Shown here one piece after another: positions 43,501 to 55,497 of a stretch of DNA of 64,000 nt. Under the pieces are notes generated by a model, which ran no database searches, was not told the origin of the DNA, and saw only the letters and a program-made list of their open reading frames with translations. Every line of letters starts with the position of its first letter. Within the stretch, counting starts at the first letter, position 1. This stretch comes from Pseudomonas frederiksbergensis. GTDB lineage: Bacteria; Pseudomonadota; Gammaproteobacteria; Pseudomonadales; Pseudomonadaceae. The stretch is from the NCBI RefSeq assembly GCF_001874645.1, contig NZ_CP017886.1, positions 5,074,501 to 5,138,500 of the forward strand, in the 5' to 3' direction. The position numbers and the translations under genes are program-made.

Positions 43501-43637
43501 CGCACCCGGTCGATCAATGAGCGGTCAACTCAGGCGAATTTCATGGGGCGTGGCTTTAACGTTGTCGTGGAGCAACGCACTGACAAAAACTCTGGTCTAG
43601 GCTGTTTCTTCTGCCATCAATTCCAGGAACCCCGCTC

Positions 43638-44075
43638 ATGACGTTTGTGCTTGCTCAATGGATCGTCGCCGCGTTTGTGCTGATCAGCCTGATTCATCTG
43701 TACTGGGCGCTCGGCGGTCGATGGGCCAGTGACGCCGTGGTGCCACAGGTGCAAGGCGCTGCGAACGAAGGATTGCGGCCGGCCTTCAAACCTTCTGCGT
43801 CGGGAACCCTGGCGGTGGCTGTCGGGTTGCTGCTGATAGCCTTGATGGTGAGCTTGCGGGTCGGCCTGTTTGTGCCGGCAGTCGGGCACTGGTCGCTGCA
43901 ATGGCTGATCAGTGTCATTGCCTTGCTGATGTTTGCCCGCGCGATCGGTGATTCGAACCTTGTCGGCTTTTTCAAGGAACAGGCCGGGTCGAAGTTCGCG
44001 CGCCTCGACACCTGGGCCTATTCACCGCTGTGTGTGGTGCTGGGGGCAGGGTTGTTGACTGTGGCGTGGGGGTGA
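43638..44075 (+). CDS. DUF3995 membrane protein
   Basis: 145 aa with four membrane helices: WIVAAFVLISLIHLYWALGG, LAVAVGLLLIALMVSLRVGL, LQWLISVIALLMFARAIGDS and YSPLCVVLGAGLLTVAWG. HLYWALGGRW is the DUF3995 opening motif. Function unknown. A REP pair lies just after the stop. Confidence 0.8.
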   Translation: MTFVLAQWIVAAFVLISLIHLYWALGGRWASDAVVPQVQGAANEGLRPAFKPSASGTLAVAVGLLLIALMVSLRVGLFVPAVGHWSLQWLISVIALLMFARAIGDSNLVGFFKEQAGSKFARLDTWAYSPLCVVLGAGLLTVAWG

Positions 44076-44085
44076 AAATCGTCAG

Positions 44086-44155
44086 GATCGCAGCCTGCGG
44101 CAGCTCCTACAAGAGCATGCGATAGCGTAGGAGCTGCCGCAGGCTGCGATCTTTT
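44086..44155. repeat. REP-type hairpin (BIME), copy 2
   Basis: GATCGCAGCCTGCGGCAGCT and CCTAC, a 17-base spacer, inverted GTAGGAGCTGCCGCAGGCTG with CGATC. Placed between the converging ends of the DUF3995 gene and phaG. Confidence 0.9.
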
Positions 44156-44159
44156 CGGC

Positions 44160-44528
44160 TCAACGCTCGCTTTCTGTCCGTCGACTGCTGACCTCGGCCG
44201 GCACATCATCCCCGGCCATGCGTTTACGAAACAACGCCGCCCGCGCCAGCAGCAGGGTGGTCACCGGCATGGTGATCGACAGCAATATCGGGATCAGCCA
44301 GGCGTGCAGCACCGGGCTGGCGTTGAGCGCCGAGAAATAGACGATCGACGCCAGTGCCACGCACCAGGCGCCCAAGGTCGATGCCAGAGCCGGCGGGTGC
44401 ATGCGCCGGAAGTAATCCTTCAAACGCAGCAAACCAATGGCGCCAATCAATGCACACAGGCTGCTGACCACCAGCAGAATCGCCACCGGGATCTCGACCC
44501 ACAGAGACAATTGGCCAAGCTCATTCAT
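44160..44528 (-). CDS. phaG: PhaG/MnhG, monovalent cation/H+ antiporter subunit G
   Basis: 122 aa with three membrane helices (PVAILLVVSSLCALIGAIGL, TLGAWCVALASIVYFSA, IPILLSITMPVTTLLLARAA) and the family motif RLKDYFRRMHPPALASTLG. Last gene of the operon; its start overlaps phaF by 4 bases. Part of the seven-function Mrp/Pha/Mnh complex in the inner membrane. Confidence 0.92.
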   Translation of the reverse strand: MNELGQLSLWVEIPVAILLVVSSLCALIGAIGLLRLKDYFRRMHPPALASTLGAWCVALASIVYFSALNASPVLHAWLIPILLSITMPVTTLLLARAALFRKRMAGDDVPAEVSSRRTESER

Positions 44529-44803
44529 TCGATCACCTCGCCACGCAGCAGGAATTTCGCCAGGGCAAACGAGCCGACGAAGCCGAACAGCGCGATCAGC
44601 AGCGCTGCTTCGAAATAGGTATCACTGGCATAGCGGATCCCCAGTACCAGCATCATCAGCATGGCGATGACGTAGAGGTAATCCAGTGCCAGAACCCGGT
44701 CCTGTGCCGACGGGCCTTTGAACAGGCGAATCAGCGTCAGCAGCATCGCCAGCGAGAACATGAACAGGCTGAACAGAACCGCATTCGAGAGCAGGGCGCT
44801 CAT
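44525..44803 (-). CDS. phaF: PhaF/MnhF, antiporter subunit F
   Basis: 92 aa, three helices. The family motif RLFKGPSAQDRVLALDYLYV is at residues 26-45, followed by IAMLMMLVLGIRYASDTYFE and ALLIALFGFVGSFALAKFLL. ATGA overlaps with both phaE and phaG. Confidence 0.93.
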   Translation of the reverse strand: MSALLSNAVLFSLFMFSLAMLLTLIRLFKGPSAQDRVLALDYLYVIAMLMMLVLGIRYASDTYFEAALLIALFGFVGSFALAKFLLRGEVIE

Positions 44804-45288
44804 TCGAAAATCTCCATCAAGGGGCGCTCATAAGTCGCCTTGAAGTGCTGGATGAAGTGCGCTTCGTCATCCAGATCGAACACATGCAACAGCAGAATGC
44901 TGCGATCCAGCGCCAGTTCCGACCAGACCGTGCCGGGAATTACCGTGGTGATCATCGACAGCGCCGCGAGGCCGTTGGCGTCACGCAGGTCCAGCGGCAC
45001 TTTGATGAACTTCGAGTGTGGTGGCCGTCGACCGGCGTTCAACACGCCCCAGGCGACAGCAAGATTGGACGCCAGCACGTCACGTCCGACCTGGAAGAAC
45101 AGGCGCAGGATCACCCCGGGACGACGAATACGGATCGGCAGCGGTCGCAGTTTGCGCATCATCAACGGTGCGCAGAAGCCCAGTATCGCGCCCAGTAGCA
45201 GGTTGCCGGCGCTGATGGACAGGTTCAGCACCAGCCACAGGACCCACAGCGCCAACGACAACCAGGGGGCAGGGAACAGACGCTTCAT
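44800..45288 (-). CDS. phaE: PhaE/MnhE, antiporter subunit E
   Basis: 162 aa from the ATG at 45288 (MKRLFPAPWLSLALWVLWLV); the longer open frame upstream is inside phaD. NLSISAGNLLLGAILGFCAP and the conserved SMITTVIPGTVWSELALDRS with LLLHVFDLDDEAHF are typical. Overlaps phaD and phaF by 4 bases. Confidence 0.93.
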   Translation of the reverse strand: MKRLFPAPWLSLALWVLWLVLNLSISAGNLLLGAILGFCAPLMMRKLRPLPIRIRRPGVILRLFFQVGRDVLASNLAVAWGVLNAGRRPPHSKFIKVPLDLRDANGLAALSMITTVIPGTVWSELALDRSILLLHVFDLDDEAHFIQHFKATYERPLMEIFE

Positions 45289-46970
45289 GGTTGCACCTCC
45301 TGCATCGCGGCTTTGGCTTCGGGGCCGGGTACGGCGCGGGTGCCGAGTACCGCCATCACGTATTGCTGCGGATTGTTCAACGTGTCGGCGGCCGCCTGGG
45401 TGTAGCGCATCAGCGGTTCGGCCTTGAAGGTCAGCACTATGCTCAAGGCCAATAGGGCAAAGATCGGCACGCACTCCAGGCGTCGCAGCACCGGTGACGG
45501 GCGCTCTGCGGGCGTCCAGAAGCGCTGGATACCCTGGCGCGAGAAGGCGATCAACGAGGCCAGGCCGGACAGAATCAACAGCGCCAGCAGGCTCCATGCC
45601 GCGCTTGAAATAGGCTGCTCGCCCGAGGCGCCGAGGCCCAATGGGTTGAGGAGGGCGCTGAGCAAGCCGAGTTTGCCGATAAACCCGGAGAGCGGCGGCA
45701 TGCCAATGATCAGCAGCGCGCAGGCAATGAAGCTCAAGCCAAGGAACGCCATGGTCCAGGGAATCACCTGACCGACCACGGCTTTCTGGTCGTCATCGAG
45801 GTTGATGCCCTTGGTCGGCGGCGAGGGTTCCAGTGGTCGTGGCAGCGCTTCGATTTCATCGTCCAGCGGCATCTCGATGGCCGTGCGCGATCGCTCGATC
45901 AGTTCCGCCAGCAGGAACAGCGCGCTCAGGGCCAGGGTCGAGCTGACCAGATAGAACAGCGCCGCACCGATCAGGTTCGGCTGGGCAAACCCGATGGCCG
46001 ACAGCAGGATGCCCGCCGACACCAGAATGCTCAGGCTGGCCATGCGCTCCAGTCGTTGTGCGGCAAGGATCGCCAGTGTGGCGCAGACAATCGTCGCCAT
46101 GCCGCCGTAGGTCAGCCAGTCGCCGCCAAAGTATGCAGAAGCGCCGGCCTGGCCGGAGAACAGCAGCGTCCACAGGCGCAGCAACGTATAGACGCCAACC
46201 TTGGTCATGATCGCGAACATCGCCGCTACCGGCGCGCTGGCCGAGGAGTAGGCAGGGACCAGCCAGAAGTTCAGCGGCCACATCCCGGCCTTGGCCAGGA
46301 ACGCCACGGCCAGAATCGCCGCGCCGGCATGCAGCAAGCCGCGATCGGCTGCCGGTACCAGCGGGATCTTCAACGCCAGGTCAGCCATGTTCAAGGTGCC
46401 AGTGACGCCATAGATCAGCGCCGCGCCAATCAGGAACAGCGACGAGGCCAGCAGGTTGATCGAAATGTAATGCAGCCCCGATGACACCCGGGCGCGGCCC
46501 GAGCCGTGCAGCATCAAGCCGTAAGACGCCGCCAGCAACACTTCAAAAAACACGAAGAGGTTGAACAGGTCGGCGGTCAGGAAGGCCCCGTAGAGGCCCA
46601 TCAGCTGAATCTGGAACAGCGCATGGAAGCTTGCGCCGGCACTGTCCCAGCGGGCCATGGCGAACAACAGGGCGCTGACGCCGATGATCCCGGTCAGCAC
46701 CAGCATCAACGCTGACAGGCGATCGACCACCAGCACGATACCGAACGGTACTTGCCAGTTACCCGGCAGGTACACGCCGATAGAGCCGGGCACGCCTTGC
46801 GCTTGGGTCCACTGCAGCAACAGTACGGAAATGCCCAGGCCCAGCAGGCTGGAAAACAGGTTGATCCGGGCTTTGAGCGGGCGGTGTTTCTCGCCGAGCA
46901 TCAGCATCAGCGCCGCCGTCAGCAACGGCAGCAGAATCGGTGCAGCGATCAGATGGGGCATCCAGCTCAT
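45285..46970 (-). CDS. phaD: PhaD/MnhD, antiporter subunit D (NuoN-like)
   Basis: 561 aa, about 14 helices, proton-conducting antiporter fold of the NADH dehydrogenase N/M family: GLYGAFLTADLFNLFVFFEV, AFLAKAGMWPLNFWLVPAYS, FAIMTKVGVYTLLRL. The cytoplasmic loop (SRTAIEMPLDDEIEALPRPL) is characteristic of Pseudomonas PhaD. One of the two ion-translocating subunits. Overlaps phaC by 4 bases. Confidence 0.95.
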   Translation of the reverse strand: MSWMPHLIAAPILLPLLTAALMLMLGEKHRPLKARINLFSSLLGLGISVLLLQWTQAQGVPGSIGVYLPGNWQVPFGIVLVVDRLSALMLVLTGIIGVSALLFAMARWDSAGASFHALFQIQLMGLYGAFLTADLFNLFVFFEVLLAASYGLMLHGSGRARVSSGLHYISINLLASSLFLIGAALIYGVTGTLNMADLALKIPLVPAADRGLLHAGAAILAVAFLAKAGMWPLNFWLVPAYSSASAPVAAMFAIMTKVGVYTLLRLWTLLFSGQAGASAYFGGDWLTYGGMATIVCATLAILAAQRLERMASLSILVSAGILLSAIGFAQPNLIGAALFYLVSSTLALSALFLLAELIERSRTAIEMPLDDEIEALPRPLEPSPPTKGINLDDDQKAVVGQVIPWTMAFLGLSFIACALLIIGMPPLSGFIGKLGLLSALLNPLGLGASGEQPISSAAWSLLALLILSGLASLIAFSRQGIQRFWTPAERPSPVLRRLECVPIFALLALSIVLTFKAEPLMRYTQAAADTLNNPQQYVMAVLGTRAVPGPEAKAAMQEVQP

Positions 46971-47310
46971 TCTTTAGGCTCCCGGCCATCGACATGGTCG
47001 GTGCCGGTCAGGCCCCGGGACGCCAGCAGCACCACCAGGAACAATGCGGTCATGGCGAAGCTGATGACAATGGCGGTGAGTACCAGCGCCTGGGGCAGCG
47101 GGTCAGTGTAATGCAGCAGGTCTTGCGGCACGCCATCCTTGATGATTGGCTCTTTGCCGATGAACAGGCTGCCCATGCTGAAGATGAACAGGTTCACCCC
47201 GTAGGACAGCAGGCACAGGCCCATCACCACCTGAAAGGTCCGTGGGCGCAGCACCAGCCAGACCCCGGAGGCCGCCAGTACGCCAATGGCAATTGCGATG
47301 ACTTCTTCCA

Positions 47311-47311
<1 letters not shown>
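46967..47311 (-). CDS. phaC: PhaC/MnhC, antiporter subunit C (NuoK-like)
   Basis: 114 aa from the ATG at 47311, which overlaps the phaAB stop. MEEVIAIAIGVLAASGVWLV, then FQVVMGLCLLSYGVNLFIFS and DPLPQALVLTAIVISFAMTA: NuoK-like three-helix protein with the conserved DPLPQALVLTAIVI box. Confidence 0.94.
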
Positions 47312-50229
<2,918 letters not shown>

Positions 50230-50386
50230 AGGCTTCTAATCTGCGGAAGTTTGTGAAGGATCATACGTGCCGAGCCCCCGATCACCAACTGCCAAGCTGT
50301 GGCAGGATCCTACAAGATAGGCTGAAAAGGCCTGATTCACATTGTTTCGAAGGGCAATGTGCTGCCATCAGATGTGGGTTGTCCGC

Positions 50387-50463
50387 AAAAAGATCGCAGC
50401 CTGCGGCAGCTCCTACGGGTGTACACATTCCGCCGTAGGAGCTGCCGCAGGCTGCGATCTTTT
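50387..50463. repeat. REP-type hairpin (BIME), copy 3
   Basis: AAAAGATCGCAGCCTGCGGC, AGCTCCTAC, a 17-base spacer, inverted GTAGGAGCTGCCGCAGGCTG, CGATCTTTT. Located between phaAB and the 3' end of the EamA transporter gene, which shares the minus strand. Confidence 0.9.
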
Positions 50464-50475
50464 GATCTTAAGGGC

Positions 50476-51414
50476 TTAACCCTCGGTTTCCCGCTCCAAC
50501 TCATCCTCGCTCTCAACCGCGGCTTTACCCTTGGTCTTCAACTCACTGACGATCACCGCTGCGACGATCAACCCCGCGCCGAACAGCGCCAGCGCCGGCA
50601 GCCGTTCACCCGCCAGACGCCCGGCGATACCGGCCCAGACCGGTTCGCCAGCGTAGATCAGCGTCGCGCGGGTCGGTGAAACGCTTTTCTGCGCCCAGTT
50701 CATCGCCACCTGAATCGCCGCGCTGGCGGCGCCCAGGCCCAGGGCACTGGCCAGCAGCAACCAGGAAAAACCGGGAAGCGCTTCCTGAGTCGGCACGATC
50801 ATCAAAAATGCCAGTACCGAAGTGGTCGCCAGTTGCACCACAGTGACCCGCCGCACGTCGACACGGCCAGCATAGGTGCCGATCAGAATGATTTCGGCGG
50901 CGATGGCGACGGTGCTGATCAGCGTAGCGATTTCCCCCGGGCTGAAATTCAGCGACGCCCCGTTCGGGCCGGAGAGCAGCATCAGCCCGGCAAACGCCAA
51001 CATGATGCCAATACTCGGCATCAACCCCGGCCGACGTCCCAGCACCAGCCATTGCAGCAAGGGTACGAAAGGCACGTAAAGCGCGGTGATGAACGCTGAC
51101 TGGCTGCTGAGGATGGTCTGCAAGCCGACGGTTTGCAGGCCGTAGCCAAGCATGATCGCCATTCCAATGAACACGCCGGCCTTGAGTTCGAACAGGGTCA
51201 GGTCTCGCAGGCTGCGCCAGGAGAACAGCACGACGATGCTCGCCGCTGCGGCAAAGCGCAGGCCGACAAAAAACATCGGGCCGCTGACCGTCATTGCATG
51301 CTGCACCAGCAGGAACGTCCCGCCCCAGACCATGGTGATCAGCACCAGCACGCATTCAGCCTTGCTGAACCGTGAGAAAAAGGCAGAGGGTTTGGAGGTA
51401 TTCACCGACGTCAT
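50476..51414 (-). CDS. DMT-superfamily (EamA) transporter
   Basis: 312 aa from the ATG at 51414 (MTSVNTSKPSAFFSRFSKAE). Ten predicted membrane helices in two EamA repeats: VLVLITMVWGGTFLLVQHAM opens the first, and VALLNWAQ-like text (AAIQVAMNWAQKSVSPTRAT, YAGEPVWAGIAGRLAGERLP) marks the second. A metabolite exporter, substrate unknown. It is divergent from an XRE-cupin regulator with two palindromic sites between, so it is probably regulated by that protein. Confidence 0.87.
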   Translation of the reverse strand: MTSVNTSKPSAFFSRFSKAECVLVLITMVWGGTFLLVQHAMTVSGPMFFVGLRFAAAASIVVLFSWRSLRDLTLFELKAGVFIGMAIMLGYGLQTVGLQTILSSQSAFITALYVPFVPLLQWLVLGRRPGLMPSIGIMLAFAGLMLLSGPNGASLNFSPGEIATLISTVAIAAEIILIGTYAGRVDVRRVTVVQLATTSVLAFLMIVPTQEALPGFSWLLLASALGLGAASAAIQVAMNWAQKSVSPTRATLIYAGEPVWAGIAGRLAGERLPALALFGAGLIVAAVIVSELKTKGKAAVESEDELERETEG

Positions 51415-51462
51415 GGCCTTGCGCACTACCTGAGGGGGGACGCACAATGCGCCCGAAGTTGG

Positions 51463-51503
51463 GCAGTATACTGCGCAAGCCTACTAAGTGAGCAATATAG
51501 TGC
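51463..51503. promoter_or_regulatory. Pair of 12-bp palindromic operator sites
   Basis: GCAGTATACTGC (51463-51474, perfect palindrome) and GCAATATAGTGC (51492-51503, nearly symmetric) have centres 29 bp apart, close to three helical turns. The second overlaps the first codons of the XRE-cupin gene. Probably the autoregulatory and transporter operator. Confidence 0.6.
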
Positions 51504-52063
51504 ACAAAGATTCCGGCCAACGGGCCTCCGTCCTTCAACATGTCAGCCAGAACGTCCGGCGCCTGCGCCATGCCGCAGAGCTGAGCCAGACCGCGTTGGC
51601 GGAAAAATCCGGGGTCAGCCGACGGATGCTGGTGGCGATCGAAGCGGGTGAGAAAAACGTCAGCCTGACCACGCTCGACCGGGTGGCCGAAGCGCTGGAC
51701 GTGGCGTTCAGCGACCTGATTCAGGCCCCTGAGGTGCGTGACCCGAGCCGCATCAACGAACTGGCGTGGGCCGGTTTGATTCCCGGCAGCAAAGCCGTGT
51801 TGCTGGCCAAAGCCAACGCCAGCCGTGAAGTCGAGCTCTGGGAATGGCGGCTGGAACCGGGCGAGCAATACCTTTCGGAGCCCGATGCCGATGGCTGGAG
51901 TGAACAACTGTATGTCTTTGAAGGCAGCCTGACGTTGGTACTGGGGGATGAGGAGCGCAATCTTTCGACGGGTGAGTTTGTCAGCTTCGCCAGTAACCGG
52001 CCCCACGCCTATCGCAACGATGGAGCGGTGGCGACGCGGTTTGTACGAAATGTGGTGATCTGA
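51488..52063 (+). CDS. XRE-family regulator with cupin sensor domain
   Basis: 191 aa, GTG start. HTH_3 at about residues 22-76 (RRLRHAAELSQTALAEKSGV, SRRMLVAIEAGEKNVSLTTL). Linker, then a C-terminal cupin at about 110-190 (LEPGEQYLSEPDADGWSEQL, VFEGSLTLVLGDEE, FASNRPHAYRND). This class represses a neighbouring gene until a small ligand binds the cupin. Divergent from the EamA transporter. Confidence 0.9.
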   Translation: MSNIVHKDSGQRASVLQHVSQNVRRLRHAAELSQTALAEKSGVSRRMLVAIEAGEKNVSLTTLDRVAEALDVAFSDLIQAPEVRDPSRINELAWAGLIPGSKAVLLAKANASREVELWEWRLEPGEQYLSEPDADGWSEQLYVFEGSLTLVLGDEERNLSTGEFVSFASNRPHAYRNDGAVATRFVRNVVI

Positions 52064-52134
52064 AACAGATCATCGGTTCCGATAACCCTCTAGTGATACA
52101 GTTCAGACAACCCCTCCCGATTCGTGAGAACCGC

Positions 52135-53562
52135 ATGAGTGAAATTCCAGGCGGACAGGCAACAGGCGCCATCCGTAACGCTGACATCCTGATCGTTGGC
52201 GGTGGCCTGAGCGGCACGTTACTGGCCACGCAGTTGTTGCGATTGCCCGGCAAGCGTCAGGTGCTGGTGATCGAACCCCGCGCCGAGTTGGGCCGGGGCG
52301 AAGCCTACAGCGCGGTTGAATTGGGCCATACGCTGAACGGCAATGCCGCGCGGATGAGTGTCGACCCGGACAACAGCGATGACCTGACCCAATGGCTGAG
52401 CGCATTTATTGTGAACGGCGGCTGGCCGGAGTCGGACCAGCAGTCGGTGACGGTCGCTGAGTTGTTCCCGCCTCGGGGCATTTTCGGCCTGTATGTACAG
52501 CAACGGTTGGCCGAAGCCCAGGCCGTCGGCGCGCGCTATGGCTCAAGCGTCGAGCATGTACGGGGGGAAGTGGTCGACCTGCAAACCGATGAGCACGCCA
52601 CGTTGCTGACATTGAGTGATGGCTCGCGGTTGCACGGCGCTTTTGCGGTGCTGGCGACCGGCTTGTTCCCGGCCGCGCGAACCCCTCAAGCCGAATCCAG
52701 TGGCTTGAACGCTGTAGCCGTGGATCCTTGGGATGTGGCGAAAATGACGCAACTTGATCCGCAATCGACGGTGTTGATCATCGGCTCGGGCCTGACCATG
52801 GTCGATGCCGTGGTGTCGCTGGAACAGGCCGGGCATCGTGGACCGATCGACGTATTTTCCCGTCACGGCTTGTTGCCGCAGGTGCGTCGGCAACCACCGG
52901 CGTGGACGGATTTCCTTGCCGAAGATCCCGACATCCGCACCCCGCGTCAGCTGATGCATGAACTGCGACGTCATTGCCGTGCCGCGATGGCGGACGGTAT
53001 CGACTGGCAGGCGCCGCTGGATACCGTGCGTGCGCATATCGGGCGGCTGTGGCGCCAGGCGACAGACGTGCAGCGCCGGCAGTTTGTGCGTCATGTGCGG
53101 CCATGGTGGGAAAGTCATCATCATCGATCGCCACCTTTGAGTGCCGAACGGGTGACACGTTTGCAGCAGGAAGGGCGCTTGCGGATTCACGCCGCTTCGT
53201 TCAAAGGTCTGGCGCCCTCGGCGGAGGGGCGGGTGAGCATTCGCATTCGTCGTCGCGGTGAGTCTGCGGTGACGGTGGTGAGTGGCGACGCACTGATCAA
53301 CTCCAGCGGCATCGAATATGACTGGCGCCGGGTCGCCCGGCCATTACCGCAGCAACTGCTGGCCCGCGGGTTGATAAAACCGGGACCATTGGCGTTGGGG
53401 ATTGCGGCCGATGCGGGCGGTGCGGTGATTGACGCCGAAGGGCAGGTTGCTCAGCGGTTGTTTGCCATGGGTCCACCCCTGCGCGGCATGTGGTGGGAAA
53501 GCACGGCGGTGACCGATGTAGCGAGCCAGGCCAAGGCGTTGGCGCAGCGGCTCGCGCTTTAA
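52135..53562 (+). CDS. FAD/NAD(P)-binding protein
   Basis: 475 aa from the ATG at 52135. The FAD Rossmann motif is ADILIVGGGLSGTLLATQLL near residue 20, and a second nucleotide-binding motif is STVLIIGSGLTMVDAVVSLE near 215. Other blocks are PRAELGRGEAYSAVELGHTL and ARMSVDPDNSDDLTQWL. It belongs to the FAD_NAD-binding (COG4529, HpyO-like) group, whose substrates are mostly undefined. It starts 71 bp after the XRE-cupin gene and might be in the same transcript. Confidence 0.8.
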   Translation: MSEIPGGQATGAIRNADILIVGGGLSGTLLATQLLRLPGKRQVLVIEPRAELGRGEAYSAVELGHTLNGNAARMSVDPDNSDDLTQWLSAFIVNGGWPESDQQSVTVAELFPPRGIFGLYVQQRLAEAQAVGARYGSSVEHVRGEVVDLQTDEHATLLTLSDGSRLHGAFAVLATGLFPAARTPQAESSGLNAVAVDPWDVAKMTQLDPQSTVLIIGSGLTMVDAVVSLEQAGHRGPIDVFSRHGLLPQVRRQPPAWTDFLAEDPDIRTPRQLMHELRRHCRAAMADGIDWQAPLDTVRAHIGRLWRQATDVQRRQFVRHVRPWWESHHHRSPPLSAERVTRLQQEGRLRIHAASFKGLAPSAEGRVSIRIRRRGESAVTVVSGDALINSSGIEYDWRRVARPLPQQLLARGLIKPGPLALGIAADAGGAVIDAEGQVAQRLFAMGPPLRGMWWESTAVTDVASQAKALAQRLAL

Positions 53563-53563
53563 A

Positions 53564-53594
53564 GATCGCTCCTGCGCCTGGCGCGGGAGCGATC
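53564..53594. terminator. Hairpin between convergent genes
   Basis: GATCGCTCCTGCGCC pairs with GGCGCGGGAGCGATC (one mismatch) with a 1-base loop as written, in effect 13-14 bp of stem. Lies 1 base after the FAD-protein stop and 29 bp from the end of the converging SDR gene; serves both. Confidence 0.7.
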
Positions 53595-53623
53595 AGTTCG
53601 AGTTGTGGCGCATGTCCGTTGAA

Positions 53624-54391
53624 TCAGGACAGGAAACCACCGTCCACATTCAACGAAACCCCGGTCGTGTAGCTCGACGCATCACTCGCCAAATAAAGCA
53701 CCGCACCGGCCATTTCGCTTGGGTCCGCCACACGCTTGAGCGGGATCTGCTGCAACGCGGTCTTCAAAATCGCATCATTCTTCACCAGCGCCGAAGCAAA
53801 CTTGGTGTCGGTAAGACCCGGCAACAATGCATTACAACGAATCCCGAACTGCGCACATTCCTTGGCGAACACCTTGGTCATGTTGATCACCGCCGCCTTG
53901 GTCACCGAGTAGATACCCTGGAAGATGCCCGGCGAAATGCCGTTGATCGACGCGACGTTGATGATGCTCCCGCCACCGTTCTCGCGCATCAGCTTGCCGG
54001 CTTCCACCGACATGAAGAAGTAGCCGCGAATGTTCACGTCGACGGTTTTCTGGAAGGCGCTGAGATCGGTGTCCAGCACGTTGCAGAACTGCGGGTTGGT
54101 CGCGGCGTTGTTGACCAGGATGTCCAGGCGACCGAATTGCTCGCGAATACCGGCGAAGACTTGGGTGATCTGTTCCATTTCACCGATGTGGCAGGCGACG
54201 GCGGTGGCTTTACCGCCATCGGCGATGATCGCATCGGCCACGTGCTGGCAGCCGTCGAGTTTGCGGCTCGACACAATCACATGGGCGCCTTGCTGGGCCA
54301 GCAGTTTGGCGATGGCTTCACCGATGCCACGGCTGGCGCCGGAGACAAAAGCGATTTTACCGTCGAGGTCGAACAACTGAGTCTTGGACAT
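53624..54391 (-). CDS. Short-chain dehydrogenase/reductase
   Basis: 255 aa from the ATG at 54391; the open frame upstream is outside the family start. Classical SDR: cofactor motif KIAFVSGASRGIGEAIAKLL, NNAATNP (NNAG variant), Ser in INVASINGIS, YSVTKAA (YxxxK), and LPGLTDTKFASAL, ending YTTGVSLNVDGGFLS. It oxidises an alcohol or reduces a ketone, probably in acyl-CoA or alcohol catabolism with the phosphotransferase-like gene 38 bp upstream. Confidence 0.9.
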   Translation of the reverse strand: MSKTQLFDLDGKIAFVSGASRGIGEAIAKLLAQQGAHVIVSSRKLDGCQHVADAIIADGGKATAVACHIGEMEQITQVFAGIREQFGRLDILVNNAATNPQFCNVLDTDLSAFQKTVDVNIRGYFFMSVEAGKLMRENGGGSIINVASINGISPGIFQGIYSVTKAAVINMTKVFAKECAQFGIRCNALLPGLTDTKFASALVKNDAILKTALQQIPLKRVADPSEMAGAVLYLASDASSYTTGVSLNVDGGFLS

Positions 54392-54429
54392 GGTTTTTCC
54401 TTGTGATGGGCGTAGCGCCAGGCGCGCAA

Positions 54430-55497
54430 TCAGAGGCTGGATTTGTGGATGACCTGCAGGCTCATCTGCTCCAGCAGTTTGTTCATGTGAATGAACGGCG
54501 CGAAGCGTTTGTCCTGGGTCTGGCCATGGAAGAAACGGTAGTAGATCTGCTGCACGATTCCGGCCAGGCGGAACAGCCCGTAGGTGTAGTAGAAGTCGAC
54601 GTTGTCGATCTTGATCCCCGAGCGTTCGGCGTAGTAATCGACAAATTCGCGACGGGTCAGCATGCCGGGGGCGTGGCTCGGTTGACGGCGCATCAGTTGC
54701 ACCGGTGCCGGGTCGCTGGCTTCGATCCAGTAGGCGAGGGTGTTGCCCAGATCCATCAGCGGATCGCCGAGGGTGGTCAGCTCCCAATCCAGTACGCCGA
54801 TGATCTGCATCGGGTTGTTCGGGTCGAGGATCACGTTGTCGAAGCGGTAGTCGTTGTGGACGATACTCGACGTTGGGTGGTCGGCTGGCATCTTGTCGTT
54901 GAGCCAGTCTTTGACCGCTTGCCAGCTCGGCGCATCGGGCGTCAGGGCTTTTTCGTAGCGCTCGCTCCAGCCACGAATCTGCCGTGCAACATAACCTTGC
55001 GGCTTACCCAGGTCGGCCAAGCCACAGGCCTGGTAATCGACGCGGTGCAGCTCGACGAATTTATCGATGAAGCTTTTGCACAAGGCTTCGGTTTTAGCGG
55101 CGTCGAGGCCCAGCTCCGGTGGCAGTTCGGCGCGCAGGATGATCCCCTTGACCCGTTCCATCACATAGAACTCGGCACCGATCACCGATTCGTCGGTGCA
55201 GTGCACATAGGCTTTCGGGCAATACGGAAAACCGTCCTTGAGCTGATTGAGAATGCGATATTCACGGCCCATGTCGTGGGCGGATTTGGCCTTGTGGCCA
55301 AACGGCGGCCGACGCAGCACGAACTCCTGCCCGGGGTATTCCAGCAGGTACGTCAGGTTTGAAGCGCCACCGGGGAACTGGCTGATCTGCGGTAACCCGC
55401 TCAGGCCCGGAATGTGCGCCTTGAGGTACGGATCGATCAGGCTGGCATCGAGTTCTTCGCCAGAGCGGATACGGGTGGACTGGTCAGTAAGCGCCAT
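54430..55497 (-). CDS. Aminoglycoside phosphotransferase-like kinase (ACAD10/11-associated type)
   Basis: 355 aa. APH fold: GGASNLTYLLEYPGQEFVLR (P-loop-like), catalytic loop SIVHNDYRFDNVILDPNNPM, and the Mg-binding IGVLDWELTTLGDPLMDLG. This group is linked to 4-hydroxyacid or acyl catabolism and is commonly paired with an SDR and acyl-CoA dehydrogenases. Not an antibiotic resistance gene by context. First gene of the SDR unit. Confidence 0.88.
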   Translation of the reverse strand: MALTDQSTRIRSGEELDASLIDPYLKAHIPGLSGLPQISQFPGGASNLTYLLEYPGQEFVLRRPPFGHKAKSAHDMGREYRILNQLKDGFPYCPKAYVHCTDESVIGAEFYVMERVKGIILRAELPPELGLDAAKTEALCKSFIDKFVELHRVDYQACGLADLGKPQGYVARQIRGWSERYEKALTPDAPSWQAVKDWLNDKMPADHPTSSIVHNDYRFDNVILDPNNPMQIIGVLDWELTTLGDPLMDLGNTLAYWIEASDPAPVQLMRRQPSHAPGMLTRREFVDYYAERSGIKIDNVDFYYTYGLFRLAGIVQQIYYRFFHGQTQDKRFAPFIHMNKLLEQMSLQVIHKSSL

